Source: AWTP1-13 sp035258605 (GTDB taxonomy: Bacteria > Pseudomonadota > Alphaproteobacteria > Rhizobiales > Hyphomicrobiaceae). From it: 64,000 nucleotides of DNA. The DNA is taken from the NCBI GenBank assembly GCA_035258605.1, contig DATFXD010000291.1, forward strand, positions 3,088 to 67,087, in the 5' to 3' direction. The translations under genes were made by a program, and so were the position numbers. Each line of letters opens with the position of its first letter. The stretch's first letter is position 1. Below the pieces are notes generated by a model. It made no database searches, was not told the DNA's origin, and saw nothing but the letters and a program-made list of their open reading frames with translations. Of this stretch, positions 15,881 to 25,284 are shown piece after piece.

Positions 15881-17446
15881 ATGGGCTGGCGAGCAGTTCT
15901 GAGCTTTGTTGTCGGCGCGTTGGCGCTGGCGGTGCAGACGGCCGGATTCGCCGCCGCGGAGGAGCGGCCCTGTTCGAGTGCGCGCACCAAGATCGTCGGA
16001 GGCGAGAACGCCCGTTTGCCGGATTGGCCTGGCATCGCCACCTTGCGCGTGCACTCCCCGACCGGCCAGGTGTCGCGCTATTTCTGCGGTGCCGCGGCGA
16101 TCAGCGAGCGCTGGCTGGTAACGGCGGCGCATTGCCTGCCCGATTATGTCGGGCAGCTGACCGGCGTCTTGCGTGACTCCAAGGGCGAAGACCATGAGGG
16201 TCGCCTCGAGGTGGTGTTGGGCGTGGGCGACCTCAGGTCGGCGGCATCCGAGCACGTCTACCCGGTCGAAGCGGTGGTGCTGCACGAAGACTATCGGGCG
16301 GCCGTCGACGCCGCCTTCAAGCTCGATGACAGCGAACAGGCACGCGCGCTCGCCAGCATTGCGCCAGGCCACGGCGACGACATTGCCCTCATCAAACTCG
16401 CCCGGCCCTGGCGCGGGCAAGTGAGCCGCCTCTCGCTGTCGGCGGCGACCGATCCCAACCCGGCGGCACCGACCCAGGTTCGCGTTGCCGGGTTCGGCTA
16501 TACCAAGGCGCAGCGGTTGCAACGGTTCGCCCGCTCCGATGGCAGGGGTGAGCTCTACGCCGGATCGCCGATCCTGTTGGAGACGGCGGTCGAGACCATT
16601 GCCCAGCCACGCTGCAAGAGCCGATACGGCGATGCACTGATCGGGGCCGGACAGCTGTGTGCGGGTCTTGAGGATGGCGGCCGCGACAGCTGCCAGGGTG
16701 ACAGCGGCGGACCGCTGATCATGACCGATGCCGATGGCTGCCCGTGGCAGGTGGGTATCGTCAGCTGGGGCGAGGGTTGCGCCGACACGCATGCTTACGG
16801 GGTCTATACGCGCATTTCCTACTACGCCGACTGGATCCAAAGCCATACCGGACCCCTGACCGGCGCGGCGCCGCCGCGGCCGGCGGCCGGCGGTGCCCTG
16901 AGCCCGACGCTGCTGGATGAGGGCTTGAAGCACCTCGACGGCCTGCTGGGGCCGGCCCAGGGCCACCTCACGATCGGCATTCGCGGCGGCAACCGCGTGC
17001 GGCTCGGCCAGCAGGTGATCTTCGAGGCCGTCAGCGAGATTGCCGGCCGGCTCATCATCCTCGACATCAATGCCAACCGCGAGGTGACGCTGATCTATCC
17101 CAATCGCTTTGTCGCCGCCGGCGCCGCCGGCCGCATCCGCGCCGGCCAGCCGGTGGCCGTGCCCGGGCCCGACTATCCGGGCTTCACGGCCTTTCAGGCC
17201 GTCGAGCCCGTCGGCAAGGGCGCGCTGTTGGCGGTGGTGGTGCCCGAGGATTTCGATATCGAGCGCTTCGCCGACAAGGCCATCGTCGACAGGGGTTTCC
17301 AGCCGGTCGACGATCCCCCGAGTTTTCTTATGCGCTTGATCCGGCAAATGGAGGTGGCGCTGTCGCAGCGGACGCGCGTCGGCGGCCGCAGCGAGGAACT
17401 GCAGCGCTGGGGCTACGCCACGGCCAATTACGAGATCACAAACTAA
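15881..17446 (+). CDS. exported trypsin-like serine protease (S1) with C-terminal DUF4384 domain
   Basis: This 521-residue protein has a signal peptide (1-26, ending FAAA) and an activation site R36-T-K-IVGG41. The triad is intact: H84 (TAAHC), D167 (DDIAL) and S275 (CQGDSGGPL). D269, six residues before S275, matches trypsin Asp189, so cleavage after Lys/Arg is expected. An insertion near 121-165 precedes the catalytic Asp. After a Pro/Ala linker (about 325-340), residues about 345-480 form a DUF4384-like domain ('RVRLGQQVIFEAVSEIAGRL', 'VTLIYPN'). DUF4384 often accompanies caspase-like proteins, and a caspase gene lies tail-to-tail 41 bases away. Confidence 0.92.
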   Translation: MGWRAVLSFVVGALALAVQTAGFAAAEERPCSSARTKIVGGENARLPDWPGIATLRVHSPTGQVSRYFCGAAAISERWLVTAAHCLPDYVGQLTGVLRDSKGEDHEGRLEVVLGVGDLRSAASEHVYPVEAVVLHEDYRAAVDAAFKLDDSEQARALASIAPGHGDDIALIKLARPWRGQVSRLSLSAATDPNPAAPTQVRVAGFGYTKAQRLQRFARSDGRGELYAGSPILLETAVETIAQPRCKSRYGDALIGAGQLCAGLEDGGRDSCQGDSGGPLIMTDADGCPWQVGIVSWGEGCADTHAYGVYTRISYYADWIQSHTGPLTGAAPPRPAAGGALSPTLLDEGLKHLDGLLGPAQGHLTIGIRGGNRVRLGQQVIFEAVSEIAGRLIILDINANREVTLIYPNRFVAAGAAGRIRAGQPVAVPGPDYPGFTAFQAVEPVGKGALLAVVVPEDFDIERFADKAIVDRGFQPVDDPPSFLMRLIRQMEVALSQRTRVGGRSEELQRWGYATANYEITN

Positions 17447-17461
17447 CGATCACAAACGAAC
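17434..17461. repeat. 14-base tandem duplication across the protease stop codon
   Basis: GATCACAAACTAAC (17434-17447) is followed directly by GATCACAAACGAAC (17448-17461); one base differs. The TAA stop of the protease lies in the first copy. Confidence 0.85.
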
Positions 17462-17487
17462 TAAGCCTGCCGCGGCGGCCGCTGCCG

Positions 17488-18432
17488 CTATAGGCCGCTG
17501 CCGACGCCGACGCCGAGGTTGGGCGGCAGGGTGCCAGCCGGCCGCGGCGTTGCGCCCTTGCCCGCTCCAGCGCTCGGGGCGGGTGCGGGTTTGGGCGTGA
17601 ACTGGTAGGTGCCGGCGGTCAACGATGACACGTTCCAAGGGGTCTGCTGGCCACGGGTTTGCGCCGACACTTCCGCCGAAACCCGTCCCATGATCTCAGC
17701 AGCGCTGAGCCCCGGCGCCAGCAAGTGCTTGGCGAGCGCGCCGGTGAACGGGCTCAAGCTTCCGGTCTCGCCTTCGAGCGCGACATTGCCGGGGTCGGTG
17801 GCGTAGGCGATCAACAGCCCGGTCGGACCCTTGGCCACGCTCGCCTTTGGCGCCGACGCCTTCTCGAGGACGGCGACCGGCGCGAAGCCGCGCGCGATCG
17901 TCACGCTGCGGGTATTGCTGGCCAACCGCTCCGATGCCGCTGTCAGCTGCGGATCGTTGCGGCACGCGTCCATGAAGATGAACCCGACCCGCACCTGGCT
18001 GCGGATCGCATCGATGATGACATCGAGGGCGAGCGAGCGCGCCGTGGTGTTGACCTCTTCGACATTGAAGTCGACCGGCACGATATGGTTGATCGGATGC
18101 TGCTGCTCGATGCGATTGGTCTGAAATCCGTGGCCGGAGTAGAAAAAGAAGCCGACATCGGCACCCTTGAGCGCGGCGCGGAACCGTTGCGCCAGCCCGT
18201 CGAGATCGCGCTTGCTGGCGTTGGTGCCAAGGATCACCTCGTAGCCCAACTCCCGCAACACCTGCTCCATCTTGCGCGCATCGTTGAGCGGCTTATCCAA
18301 CGGGCTGATGCTGGCGTAGGCGGCGTTGCCGATCACGAGCGCCACCCGCTTCTCGGGCGCCGCCTCGGCGGCAGGCGCCACCAGCGCGATCAGGAACTGC
18401 GCAACGAGCACAAGGAAACCGAGCCGCGGCAT
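17488..18432 (-). CDS. exported caspase-family (C14) cysteine peptidase
   Basis: This 314-residue protein has a signal peptide (1-25, ending AEA) and a caspase p20-like domain opening 'KRVALVIGNAAY'. The catalytic dyad is intact: H101 in 'FFYSGHGFQ' and C157 in 'FIFMDACRNDP'. The C-terminal 45 residues are Pro/Ala/Gly-rich. Bacterial caspase homologues usually cleave after Arg/Lys or Asp; specificity is not clear here. The signal peptide places it outside the cytoplasm. It is convergent with the trypsin-DUF4384 gene, 41 bases apart, suggesting a shared role. Confidence 0.9.
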   Translation of the reverse strand: MPRLGFLVLVAQFLIALVAPAAEAAPEKRVALVIGNAAYASISPLDKPLNDARKMEQVLRELGYEVILGTNASKRDLDGLAQRFRAALKGADVGFFFYSGHGFQTNRIEQQHPINHIVPVDFNVEEVNTTARSLALDVIIDAIRSQVRVGFIFMDACRNDPQLTAASERLASNTRSVTIARGFAPVAVLEKASAPKASVAKGPTGLLIAYATDPGNVALEGETGSLSPFTGALAKHLLAPGLSAAEIMGRVSAEVSAQTRGQQTPWNVSSLTAGTYQFTPKPAPAPSAGAGKGATPRPAGTLPPNLGVGVGSGL

Positions 18433-18686
18433 GGCGAAATCCTCCCCACAGGACGCAATCGACGCATCGCGACCGCAAGCATAGGCACGAAACGAGGGGC
18501 GCGGCTAGGCGTGTTTGGCGGCATGGGACTTCTTCGCGCGCGATGCCCCGGCGCGGGGCCGCCGCCTTGGCCAAGTTTGCCGGCCGCGCACGGCTTGGGA
18601 GGGCGGCGCAGCCCCCCAAGCGGGGGCCGGTCGATGCGGTGGTTGATCCGCAGCCGGTGTTTGGCGGCCCCGACGCCCGGCAGCCC

Positions 18687-21600
18687 TCACTCGGCCGCCA
18701 GCGGGCGCTCCTCGGTTGTCGCGGTGGCCGCCGGAATGTGCTCGCGCCGACCGGCGCCGAGCCGCACCCCGAGCCGCTCCATCATCAAGTAGATGGCGGG
18801 CGTGATGTAGAGGGTGAGCAATTGCGACACGGCCAGGCCGCCCACGACCGCCAACCCCAACGGCTGGCGCAGCTCGGCGCCGGCTCCCCAGCCGATGGCA
18901 ATCGGCATGGTGCCGAACAACGCGGCCATGGTCGTCATCATGATCGGGCGGAAGCGCAACAGGCACGCCTCGCGGATGGCATCGGCGGGCGTGGCCCCCC
19001 GCGCGCGCGCCTCGATGGCGAAGTCGACCATCATGATGGCGTTCTTCTTGACGATGCCGACCAGCAGAATAATGCCGATCACGGCGATGATGGTGAGCTC
19101 GATGTCGAACAGCCAAAGGATCATCAGCGCACCGAGGCTCGCCGACGGCAGCCCGGACAGGATGGTAATCGGATGGATGAAGCTCTCGTACAGGATGCCG
19201 AGCACGATGTAGATGGTGAGGATGGCGGCGGCAATCAGCAGCGGCTGGTCGCGGAAGGAGCTTTCGAACACCTGCGCCGTGCCGGCGAACTGGCCGGTGA
19301 TGGTCCCCGGCATCTTGACCTCGCGCTCGAGGTCGCGCATGTCCGCCACCGCCTGGCCGAGGGTGTAGCCGGGTGCCAGATTGAAGGTGATGGTGACCGC
19401 CGGCAGCTGGCTCTGGCGCGCCACCGACACCGGCCCCGGTCCCAGGCTGACGCTCGCCATGGTGTCGAGACGCACCTGCTGACCGGTATTCGAGCGGACG
19501 TAAATTTTCGACAGCACGCTGGGGTCGAGCGTGCGCGCCTTGTCGGTCTCCATGATCACCGAATAGTTGTTGGATGGGGTATAGACGGTGGCGATCTGGC
19601 GCGTGCCGAAGGCGGAATAGAGCGTCGAGCGGAAGGTGTCCATGGTAACGCCGTAGCGCGCCAGCTGATCGCGATCGACGTTGATCGAAAGTTGGCGGGC
19701 GCCGAGGGTCAGGTCGCTGGTAACATCGGTAAACCCTGGCGCCTGCTTGACGCGGTCGATCAGCCGCTGCGCATTGTCGTAGAGCTCGTTCTGATTGACG
19801 CTGGTCAGCGTGTATTGATAGAGCGCGGCGCCGCTGCGGCTGCCGATGCGTAGGTTCTGCAGCGGTACCGGGAACGCGCGGATGCCGGGGATCCCGGCCA
19901 AGCTGCGGCGCAGGCGATTTTGCACATCGCTGATGCTGCCCCGGTTCATGCGCTCGGGGCGGGGTTTCAGCTGCACGAAGATCGAGCCGCGGTTCAAGGT
20001 CGGGTTGAAGCTCGTCTGCTGCACGTTGGAATTGATGTAGATCACGTCCGGGTCGGCCCGGATCCGTTCCGAGACGAGGCGCTGGCGATCGAGCATGGCC
20101 TGGAAGGCGATGTCCGGCGCGGCCTCGGTGCGCACGATGATGATGCTGGTGTCTTCGGTCGGCAGGAAGCCCTTTTTGACGATGCCGAAGGCGTAGACGG
20201 TGGCCACCACGGTGGCGAGCACCAGCAGGATCATCAGAGCCGGCACCTTGAGCGAGGCATCGAGGGTAACGCGATAGCCGGTGGCCATGGCGTCGTAGCC
20301 GGCCTCGAACATACGCGACAGCAGGCCGGGCTTGGCCGCGGCACCGTGGTGGCTCCTGAGCAGGCGTGAGCACAGCATCGGCGTCAAGGTCAGGGACACC
20401 AAGCCCGACAGCAGAATGGCGATGCTGATCGTCATCGCGAATTCGAAGAAAAACCGGCCGACGATGCCGCCCATGAACAGGATCGGGATGAACACGGCGA
20501 CCAGCGACAGCGTGATCGACAGTACGGTGAACCCGATCTCGTTGGCGCCCTTGATCGCCGCCTCGAACGGCTTCATGCCCTGTTCGACGTAGCGGACGAT
20601 GTTTTCCAAAACCACGATGGCATCGTCGACGACGAAGCCCAGCGCCAGGGTCAGGGCGAGCAGGCTGACGTTGTCGAGCGAAAAGCCGAGCACGGCCATG
20701 CCGGCAAAGGTGCCGATGATCGACAGCGGCAGCGCCAGCGCCGGGATGAAGGTCGCGCGCCAGGTGCGCAGGAAGGCCAGGATCACCAGAATGACCAGGA
20801 CCGCCGTCAGCATCAAGGTGATTTGCACATCGTGCACCGAGGCGCGGATCGATTCGGAGCGGTCGCTCAGCACCGAGAGCTTGATGGTCGGCGGCAGCTC
20901 ACGCTCGAACTGCGGCAGGATCGAGTGGACCGCGTCGGTGACCTGCACGGTATTGGCGTCGGGCTGGCGCTGGACCGAGACGATGATCGAACGCATGGCG
21001 TTGAATTCGGCCCGCGCCTCCTCGACCTCGACCGAATCCTCGACCTTGGCAATGTCCTGCAGGCGTACCGGTGCGTCGTTGCGCCAGGCGACGATCATCG
21101 GCTTGAAGTAGGCAGCCTTCGGTTCGGCACCCTTCACGTCCAGGATATAGATCTGGTGCTGGGTGCGGATGCTGCCGATCGGGCCGATGTTGGCCTGCGC
21201 GGCGACCGCCTGGCGGATGTCCTCCACCGAGATGCCGCGTGAGGCCAGCGCATCGAGGTCGTACTTGATGCGCACGGCCTGCTTCTGCGCACCCTGGATG
21301 TTGACCTGCGCCACGCCCGGCAGCATCGACAGCCGCGGGCTCATCACCTTGTCGGCAAACTCGTTCATCTCCTGCGACAGCGCCGTCTCGGAGGTGAGCG
21401 CCAGAAAGATTACCGGCGAGTCCGCCGGGTTGACCTTGCGGTAGGCGGGCGGCGTCGGCAGGTCTTCCGGCAGCCGCGATGCGGCCACCGAGATCGCCGA
21501 CTGGGTATCGAGCGCGGCGCCGTCGATATTGCGGTTGAGGTCGAACTCGAGCGTAACCTGGGTGTTGCCCTCGGTATTGAGCGACGTAATCGAGGTGACG

Positions 21601-21827
21601 CCGGCAATGGTCGAGAACTGGCGTTCAAGGGGAGCCGCGACCGAAACCGCCATGGTGTCGGGGCTGGCGCCGGGGTACTGCACCGAAACCGTGATGGTCG
21701 GCACGTCGATGCGGGGGATGGCCGCGATCGGCAGTTGCCGATAGCCAAAGAAGCCTCCCAGCAACAACGAGGCCATGAGCAGGGTGGTCATGACCGGGCG
21801 GCGGATGCACAGCTCCGATAGGCGCAT
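18687..21827 (-). CDS. RND efflux pump inner-membrane transporter (MdtB/MdtC/AcrB type)
   Basis: This 1046-residue protein has the full HAE1-RND architecture: a first TM with 'IRRPVMTTLLMASLLLGG', a porter domain, the TM4 proton-relay Asp pair in 'ALGFVVDDAIVVLENI', a repeated second half and a C-terminal TM bundle. It exports drugs or other amphiphiles with proton exchange, together with the adaptor encoded 39 bases upstream. No outer-membrane channel gene is present in the window. Its length is normal and there is no frameshift. It is closer to MdtB/MdtC by 'PAYRKVNPADSPVIFLALTS'. Confidence 0.95.
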   Translation of the reverse strand: MRLSELCIRRPVMTTLLMASLLLGGFFGYRQLPIAAIPRIDVPTITVSVQYPGASPDTMAVSVAAPLERQFSTIAGVTSITSLNTEGNTQVTLEFDLNRNIDGAALDTQSAISVAASRLPEDLPTPPAYRKVNPADSPVIFLALTSETALSQEMNEFADKVMSPRLSMLPGVAQVNIQGAQKQAVRIKYDLDALASRGISVEDIRQAVAAQANIGPIGSIRTQHQIYILDVKGAEPKAAYFKPMIVAWRNDAPVRLQDIAKVEDSVEVEEARAEFNAMRSIIVSVQRQPDANTVQVTDAVHSILPQFERELPPTIKLSVLSDRSESIRASVHDVQITLMLTAVLVILVILAFLRTWRATFIPALALPLSIIGTFAGMAVLGFSLDNVSLLALTLALGFVVDDAIVVLENIVRYVEQGMKPFEAAIKGANEIGFTVLSITLSLVAVFIPILFMGGIVGRFFFEFAMTISIAILLSGLVSLTLTPMLCSRLLRSHHGAAAKPGLLSRMFEAGYDAMATGYRVTLDASLKVPALMILLVLATVVATVYAFGIVKKGFLPTEDTSIIIVRTEAAPDIAFQAMLDRQRLVSERIRADPDVIYINSNVQQTSFNPTLNRGSIFVQLKPRPERMNRGSISDVQNRLRRSLAGIPGIRAFPVPLQNLRIGSRSGAALYQYTLTSVNQNELYDNAQRLIDRVKQAPGFTDVTSDLTLGARQLSINVDRDQLARYGVTMDTFRSTLYSAFGTRQIATVYTPSNNYSVIMETDKARTLDPSVLSKIYVRSNTGQQVRLDTMASVSLGPGPVSVARQSQLPAVTITFNLAPGYTLGQAVADMRDLEREVKMPGTITGQFAGTAQVFESSFRDQPLLIAAAILTIYIVLGILYESFIHPITILSGLPSASLGALMILWLFDIELTIIAVIGIILLVGIVKKNAIMMVDFAIEARARGATPADAIREACLLRFRPIMMTTMAALFGTMPIAIGWGAGAELRQPLGLAVVGGLAVSQLLTLYITPAIYLMMERLGVRLGAGRREHIPAATATTEERPLAAE

Positions 21828-21866
21828 GCGGGCTAAATCCTTGGGCCTTAACTCTTGCTGGGGACG

Positions 21867-23087
21867 TCAACCTCTGCCGTTGGCGCTGCGCTCCGGCGCG
21901 GCCGGTGGCGCGGCGGGGCTCGCTGGGTCCTGGCGCGGTTCCTCAATGGTGACGCGTACACCGGGCGCCAGACGGATCTGGCCATCGGTGACGACGCGCT
22001 CGCCGGGGGTGAGGCCGGCGCTCAGATACGCCACCTGGCCAACGATGCGCGCCACCGTCACCACCCGCGGTGCGACCTTGTTGTCCGCCCCGATCACCCA
22101 GGCGATCATGCCTTGCTGCGCCGGTAGCACGGCGCCCGCCGGCACCGACAGCATGCGCGCCCGCACCTCCACGGTGAGGGCGACCTCGACCGATTGGCCG
22201 GGCCACAGCACCTCTTCGCCATTGTCGGCAACCACCTTGGCCATCACGGTGCCGGTGGTGCGATCGACCTGATTGTCGACAAAGCCGATACGGGCGCGAA
22301 CCACGGTGGCTTGCGGGCCATCGGCGACGATGACGTCGGCCGTGGCCTTGCTGGCGAGCGCGCGGCGCAAAGCGCCGAGCTCGGTTTGCGGCACGGCGAA
22401 GCCGACGTTGATGGGCTGCGTCTGATTGATGGTGACGAGCGCCTGGGCGTCGGCGCTGCGCACGGTGGCGCCCAGTTTGGCGGTGAGACTGCCGGTGCGG
22501 CCGGTGATCGGAGCGCGGATCGTCAGGTAGTCGAGCTGGGTGCGCTGCGAGTCGAGCAGCGCCTTGCCGGCGTTGATGCTGGCCTTCAGGCCCTCGACTG
22601 CAAACCGTGCCTGATCGAGGGAGGCCTCGCTCACGATCTTGCGGTCGATCAGGGCCTCGCGGCGCACCAGGGTGGCTTCGGCATCGCGCAGGCTCGCCTG
22701 GTCCCGGGCAATGGCGGCTTCCGCCTGCGCAATCAAGGCCTTGACGATGCGGTCATCGAGCCGAAACAGCACATCGCCGTCCTTGACCAGATCGCCCTCA
22801 TTGAAGGCCACCTCCACGATCTGGCCATCGACGCGCGGTTTGACCGCGACGTTGGCGAGCGGCTCGACGGTGCCGGGCGCCCGCAGGATGACGGGCATCT
22901 CGCTTTCGGCGACGAGCGCCGCCGTCACCGGCGCGGCTGGTGCTGCCCGCGCCTTGCCGTCCTCGCGCTTGACGGCGGCTTTTGGCTGCGCGCCGATGCC
23001 GGCACTGAGCTCAGGCCAAAAAAAATAGGCGGCCGCCGCGGCGACCGCCGCGCTGAGACAGAGAAAACCTATGCGTTTGGCCTGCAT
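21867..23087 (-). CDS. RND efflux periplasmic adaptor subunit
   Basis: This 406-residue membrane-fusion protein is anchored by an N-terminal hydrophobic segment ('IGFLCLSAAVAAAAAYFFW'). The lipoyl half-motifs 'VEPLANVAVKPRVDGQIVEVAFNEGDLVKDGDVLFRLDD' and 'LTIRAPITGRTG' flank a coiled-coil hairpin (about 115-185). It links the RND pump to an outer-membrane channel. It is the first gene of the pair and ends 39 bases before the pump gene. The next upstream gene on the same strand is an LdtR-like regulator, 227 bases away. Confidence 0.94.
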   Translation of the reverse strand: MQAKRIGFLCLSAAVAAAAAYFFWPELSAGIGAQPKAAVKREDGKARAAPAAPVTAALVAESEMPVILRAPGTVEPLANVAVKPRVDGQIVEVAFNEGDLVKDGDVLFRLDDRIVKALIAQAEAAIARDQASLRDAEATLVRREALIDRKIVSEASLDQARFAVEGLKASINAGKALLDSQRTQLDYLTIRAPITGRTGSLTAKLGATVRSADAQALVTINQTQPINVGFAVPQTELGALRRALASKATADVIVADGPQATVVRARIGFVDNQVDRTTGTVMAKVVADNGEEVLWPGQSVEVALTVEVRARMLSVPAGAVLPAQQGMIAWVIGADNKVAPRVVTVARIVGQVAYLSAGLTPGERVVTDGQIRLAPGVRVTIEEPRQDPASPAAPPAAPERSANGRG

Positions 23088-23314
23088 GCGTACTCGCCGC
23101 CCCCCAAGGGCACCCGGGGTTCGACCGCCCTATGCGCCCTTTGAACACAAGTCTAGGGCCTCCGCGCCCTGAGCGCGAGGTCCTAATCGGAAAATGGGTC
23201 CCCAGCGCGAAAGGAGACGGTCGAGGCCGGCAATTTCCGTCTGTGCCGCCGGCGGGATGCGGCAAGTTGCGCGGTGCCCGCGATGCTGGCCCCGTCAGCT
23301 GCCGCGGCCGGCCC

Positions 23315-23824
23315 CTAGAGGCGATAGCGGATCTGGTCGCTCCAGAAGCGCTCGAGGCGGAGCAACGCTCGGTTGAGGCCGCGGAAATCGTCCGCCGTCA
23401 CCTCACCCACGGCCTCAACGGAGCCGAGCTGGCGGGCATAGAGCCGCGCGATGACGTTGCGAGCCTCGGCGCCCTTGGGCGTCAAGCTCACCCGGACCGA
23501 GCGCCGATCGGTGTCCGACCGCTTGTAGTGAAGGTAGCCCATCTCCACCAGCTTTTTCAGATTGTAGGAGACGTTGGAGCCCAGATAGTAGCCGCGGCTC
23601 TTGAGCTCGCCGGCGGTGAGCTCGTGATCGCCCATATTGTAGAGCAGCAATGCCTGAACGCTGTTGATGTCGGCCCCGCCATGGCGGTCGAACTCGGCCT
23701 TGATGACCTCGAGCAGCAGCCGATTGAGCCGTTCGATCAGCCGTAGCGCGCGCAGATAGTCGCCGCCGAACGTATCATCCCTCATGTGCGCGCGCGGGCG
23801 CGCGGGCTCCAACGCAACACTCAT
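23315..23824 (-). CDS. ldtR: MarR-family regulator, LdtR-like
   Basis: This 169-residue winged-helix regulator contains 'DINSVQALLLYNMGDHELTA' and 'GYYLGSNVSYNLKKLVEMGY', which I recognise from LdtR, the MarR-type regulator of L,D-transpeptidase and osmotic-stress genes in Rhizobiales and Liberibacter. 'RSDTDRRSVRVSLT' is the wing. An L,D-transpeptidase gene is present about 9 kb away at 32675. Position suggests it could also affect the RND pair downstream. Its start has an alternative, an in-frame Met at residue 14. Confidence 0.85.
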   Translation of the reverse strand: MSVALEPARPRAHMRDDTFGGDYLRALRLIERLNRLLLEVIKAEFDRHGGADINSVQALLLYNMGDHELTAGELKSRGYYLGSNVSYNLKKLVEMGYLHYKRSDTDRRSVRVSLTPKGAEARNVIARLYARQLGSVEAVGEVTADDFRGLNRALLRLERFWSDQIRYRL

Positions 23825-23992
23825 ACTCCAGCCCTCAACTTGGTCCGACGCATCCCGGTGTTGCTCCCGGGTTGGGCGCCAGGTTAGCGGGACGTCCCCT
23901 AATGCAAGCTTAAGGCAATAGGTTAATGGCGGCGGGGCCGCCTGCGACGGCGCTCGGCGCCGCCCGGGCTTTGAGCGGGGGCAATTGTCGCT

Positions 23993-25075
23993 TTAAGCCT
24001 TCAGCGCCTGCATTTCGGCCCGGCTCGCAAGCTCCAGATCGCCCTCGGCCGGCGTCGCAAAATAGGCCGCGACCATGGCCTCGGTGACCTCTTCCAGGCG
24101 CGCCGGTTGCCAGGCGGGCGCCTGGTCCTTGTCAATCAGCAGGGCGCGCACGCCCTCGCCAAGATCGGGGCCAGCCAGACAATGTTGCGCCATTCTATAG
24201 TCCTCGACCAGAACGCCGCGCAGATCCATATGCTGGGCCCGCTGTAGGTGGCGGTGCGTGATCTTGAGCGAGGTCGGCGAGCGACGCCGCAAGTCCTCGG
24301 CCACCGCCCGACCCCAGTCGCCGGCCTCGCGCTCGAGGCGGGCGATGATCTCCTCGACCGTGTCGGCGGCAAAGCAACGCGCCACGTCTGGTGCCTGCGC
24401 CGCCAAGGCGCCCGGGCCCGGCGGCTGGTGCCGGCTGTCGAGCACCGGATCGACCGGTTCGGCGTCGGCGATGGCGGCGCGAATGGCGGCAAATTCGCCC
24501 GCCGGGATGCAGTGGGTGACCAGCCCGAGGTGGTAGGCATCGGCGGCGCCGATGGCGCGCCCGGTCAGCGCCAGATACATGCCGATGTGGTTGGGCATGC
24601 GGGCAAAGGCGTGCGCCACGCCATCATCCGGGAACAGTCCGACGCCGGTCTCCGGCATGGCGAAGCGATAGTTTTCGCCGGCCACCCGATGGGTGCCATA
24701 GAGGCTGATCCCGACGCCGGAGCCCACCACCAGCCCATTGATCAGCGAGACGGTGGGCTTGGTGAAGCAGTCGAGGCGCCAATTGAGCGCGTATTCGGCG
24801 GCGAGCGAGGCCTTGGCCTCGGCCATGGCGCTGCCTCCCCAGCGCACCAATTCGCGCAGATCGCCGCCGGCGCAAAACACCTCGCCCGCCGCCGAGGCGA
24901 CGATGACGGCGTAGAGGCCGGGGTCGCGAACCCAAGCCGGCAGCACCTCGGCGATGCGGGCGCGCATGGCGGTCGTCAACGCGTTCTTCTGGCGCGGCCG
25001 GTTGAGGATGATGAGGCCACACGCCCCCTCTCGGGAGATCAGCAGGTCGGGGCCGTTTGGCAAGGTTGTCGACAT
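23993..25075 (-). CDS. enoyl-CoA hydratase/isomerase family protein, 3-hydroxyisobutyryl-CoA hydrolase-like
   Basis: The protein has 360 residues from ATG 25075; a longer reading from 25147 adds 24 residues without family resemblance. The crotonase core is clear: 'ILNRPRQKNALTTAMRARI', oxyanion segment 'FCAGGDLREL', and 'LVVGSGVGISLYGTHRVAGE' with 'FAMPETGVGLFPDDG', where the Glu and Asp positions match 3-hydroxyisobutyryl-CoA hydrolases. These hydrolyse an intermediate of valine breakdown. Length and the C-terminal extension agree with that group rather than short enoyl-CoA hydratases. No other valine pathway gene is near. Confidence 0.88.
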   Translation of the reverse strand: MSTTLPNGPDLLISREGACGLIILNRPRQKNALTTAMRARIAEVLPAWVRDPGLYAVIVASAAGEVFCAGGDLRELVRWGGSAMAEAKASLAAEYALNWRLDCFTKPTVSLINGLVVGSGVGISLYGTHRVAGENYRFAMPETGVGLFPDDGVAHAFARMPNHIGMYLALTGRAIGAADAYHLGLVTHCIPAGEFAAIRAAIADAEPVDPVLDSRHQPPGPGALAAQAPDVARCFAADTVEEIIARLEREAGDWGRAVAEDLRRRSPTSLKITHRHLQRAQHMDLRGVLVEDYRMAQHCLAGPDLGEGVRALLIDKDQAPAWQPARLEEVTEAMVAAYFATPAEGDLELASRAEMQALKA

Positions 25076-25284
25076 GGTGCGCGGGCTGGCGCCTCGTTGT
25101 TCAAGTCGGGGTCGGTCCACAGCTTGTTCCACCGGGCGCAAGCTCAATGACGAAATGTCCTCTCAGCCACAATTCGGGACTAGGTATGACCGATTGATGT
25201 CAGCATACTCTTCATTCGATTCGTTGGGGGTGTTTGGAGGCCTTGCATTGGGGCAGGGCGTCGGCGACAGGGGGGCAAGACGTG

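Noticed and set aside
18433..18686. Basic C-terminal peptide reading in the gap between caspase and RND genes
   Set aside because: A minus-strand frame ends in a Lys/Ala-rich tail, but there is no credible start or family.
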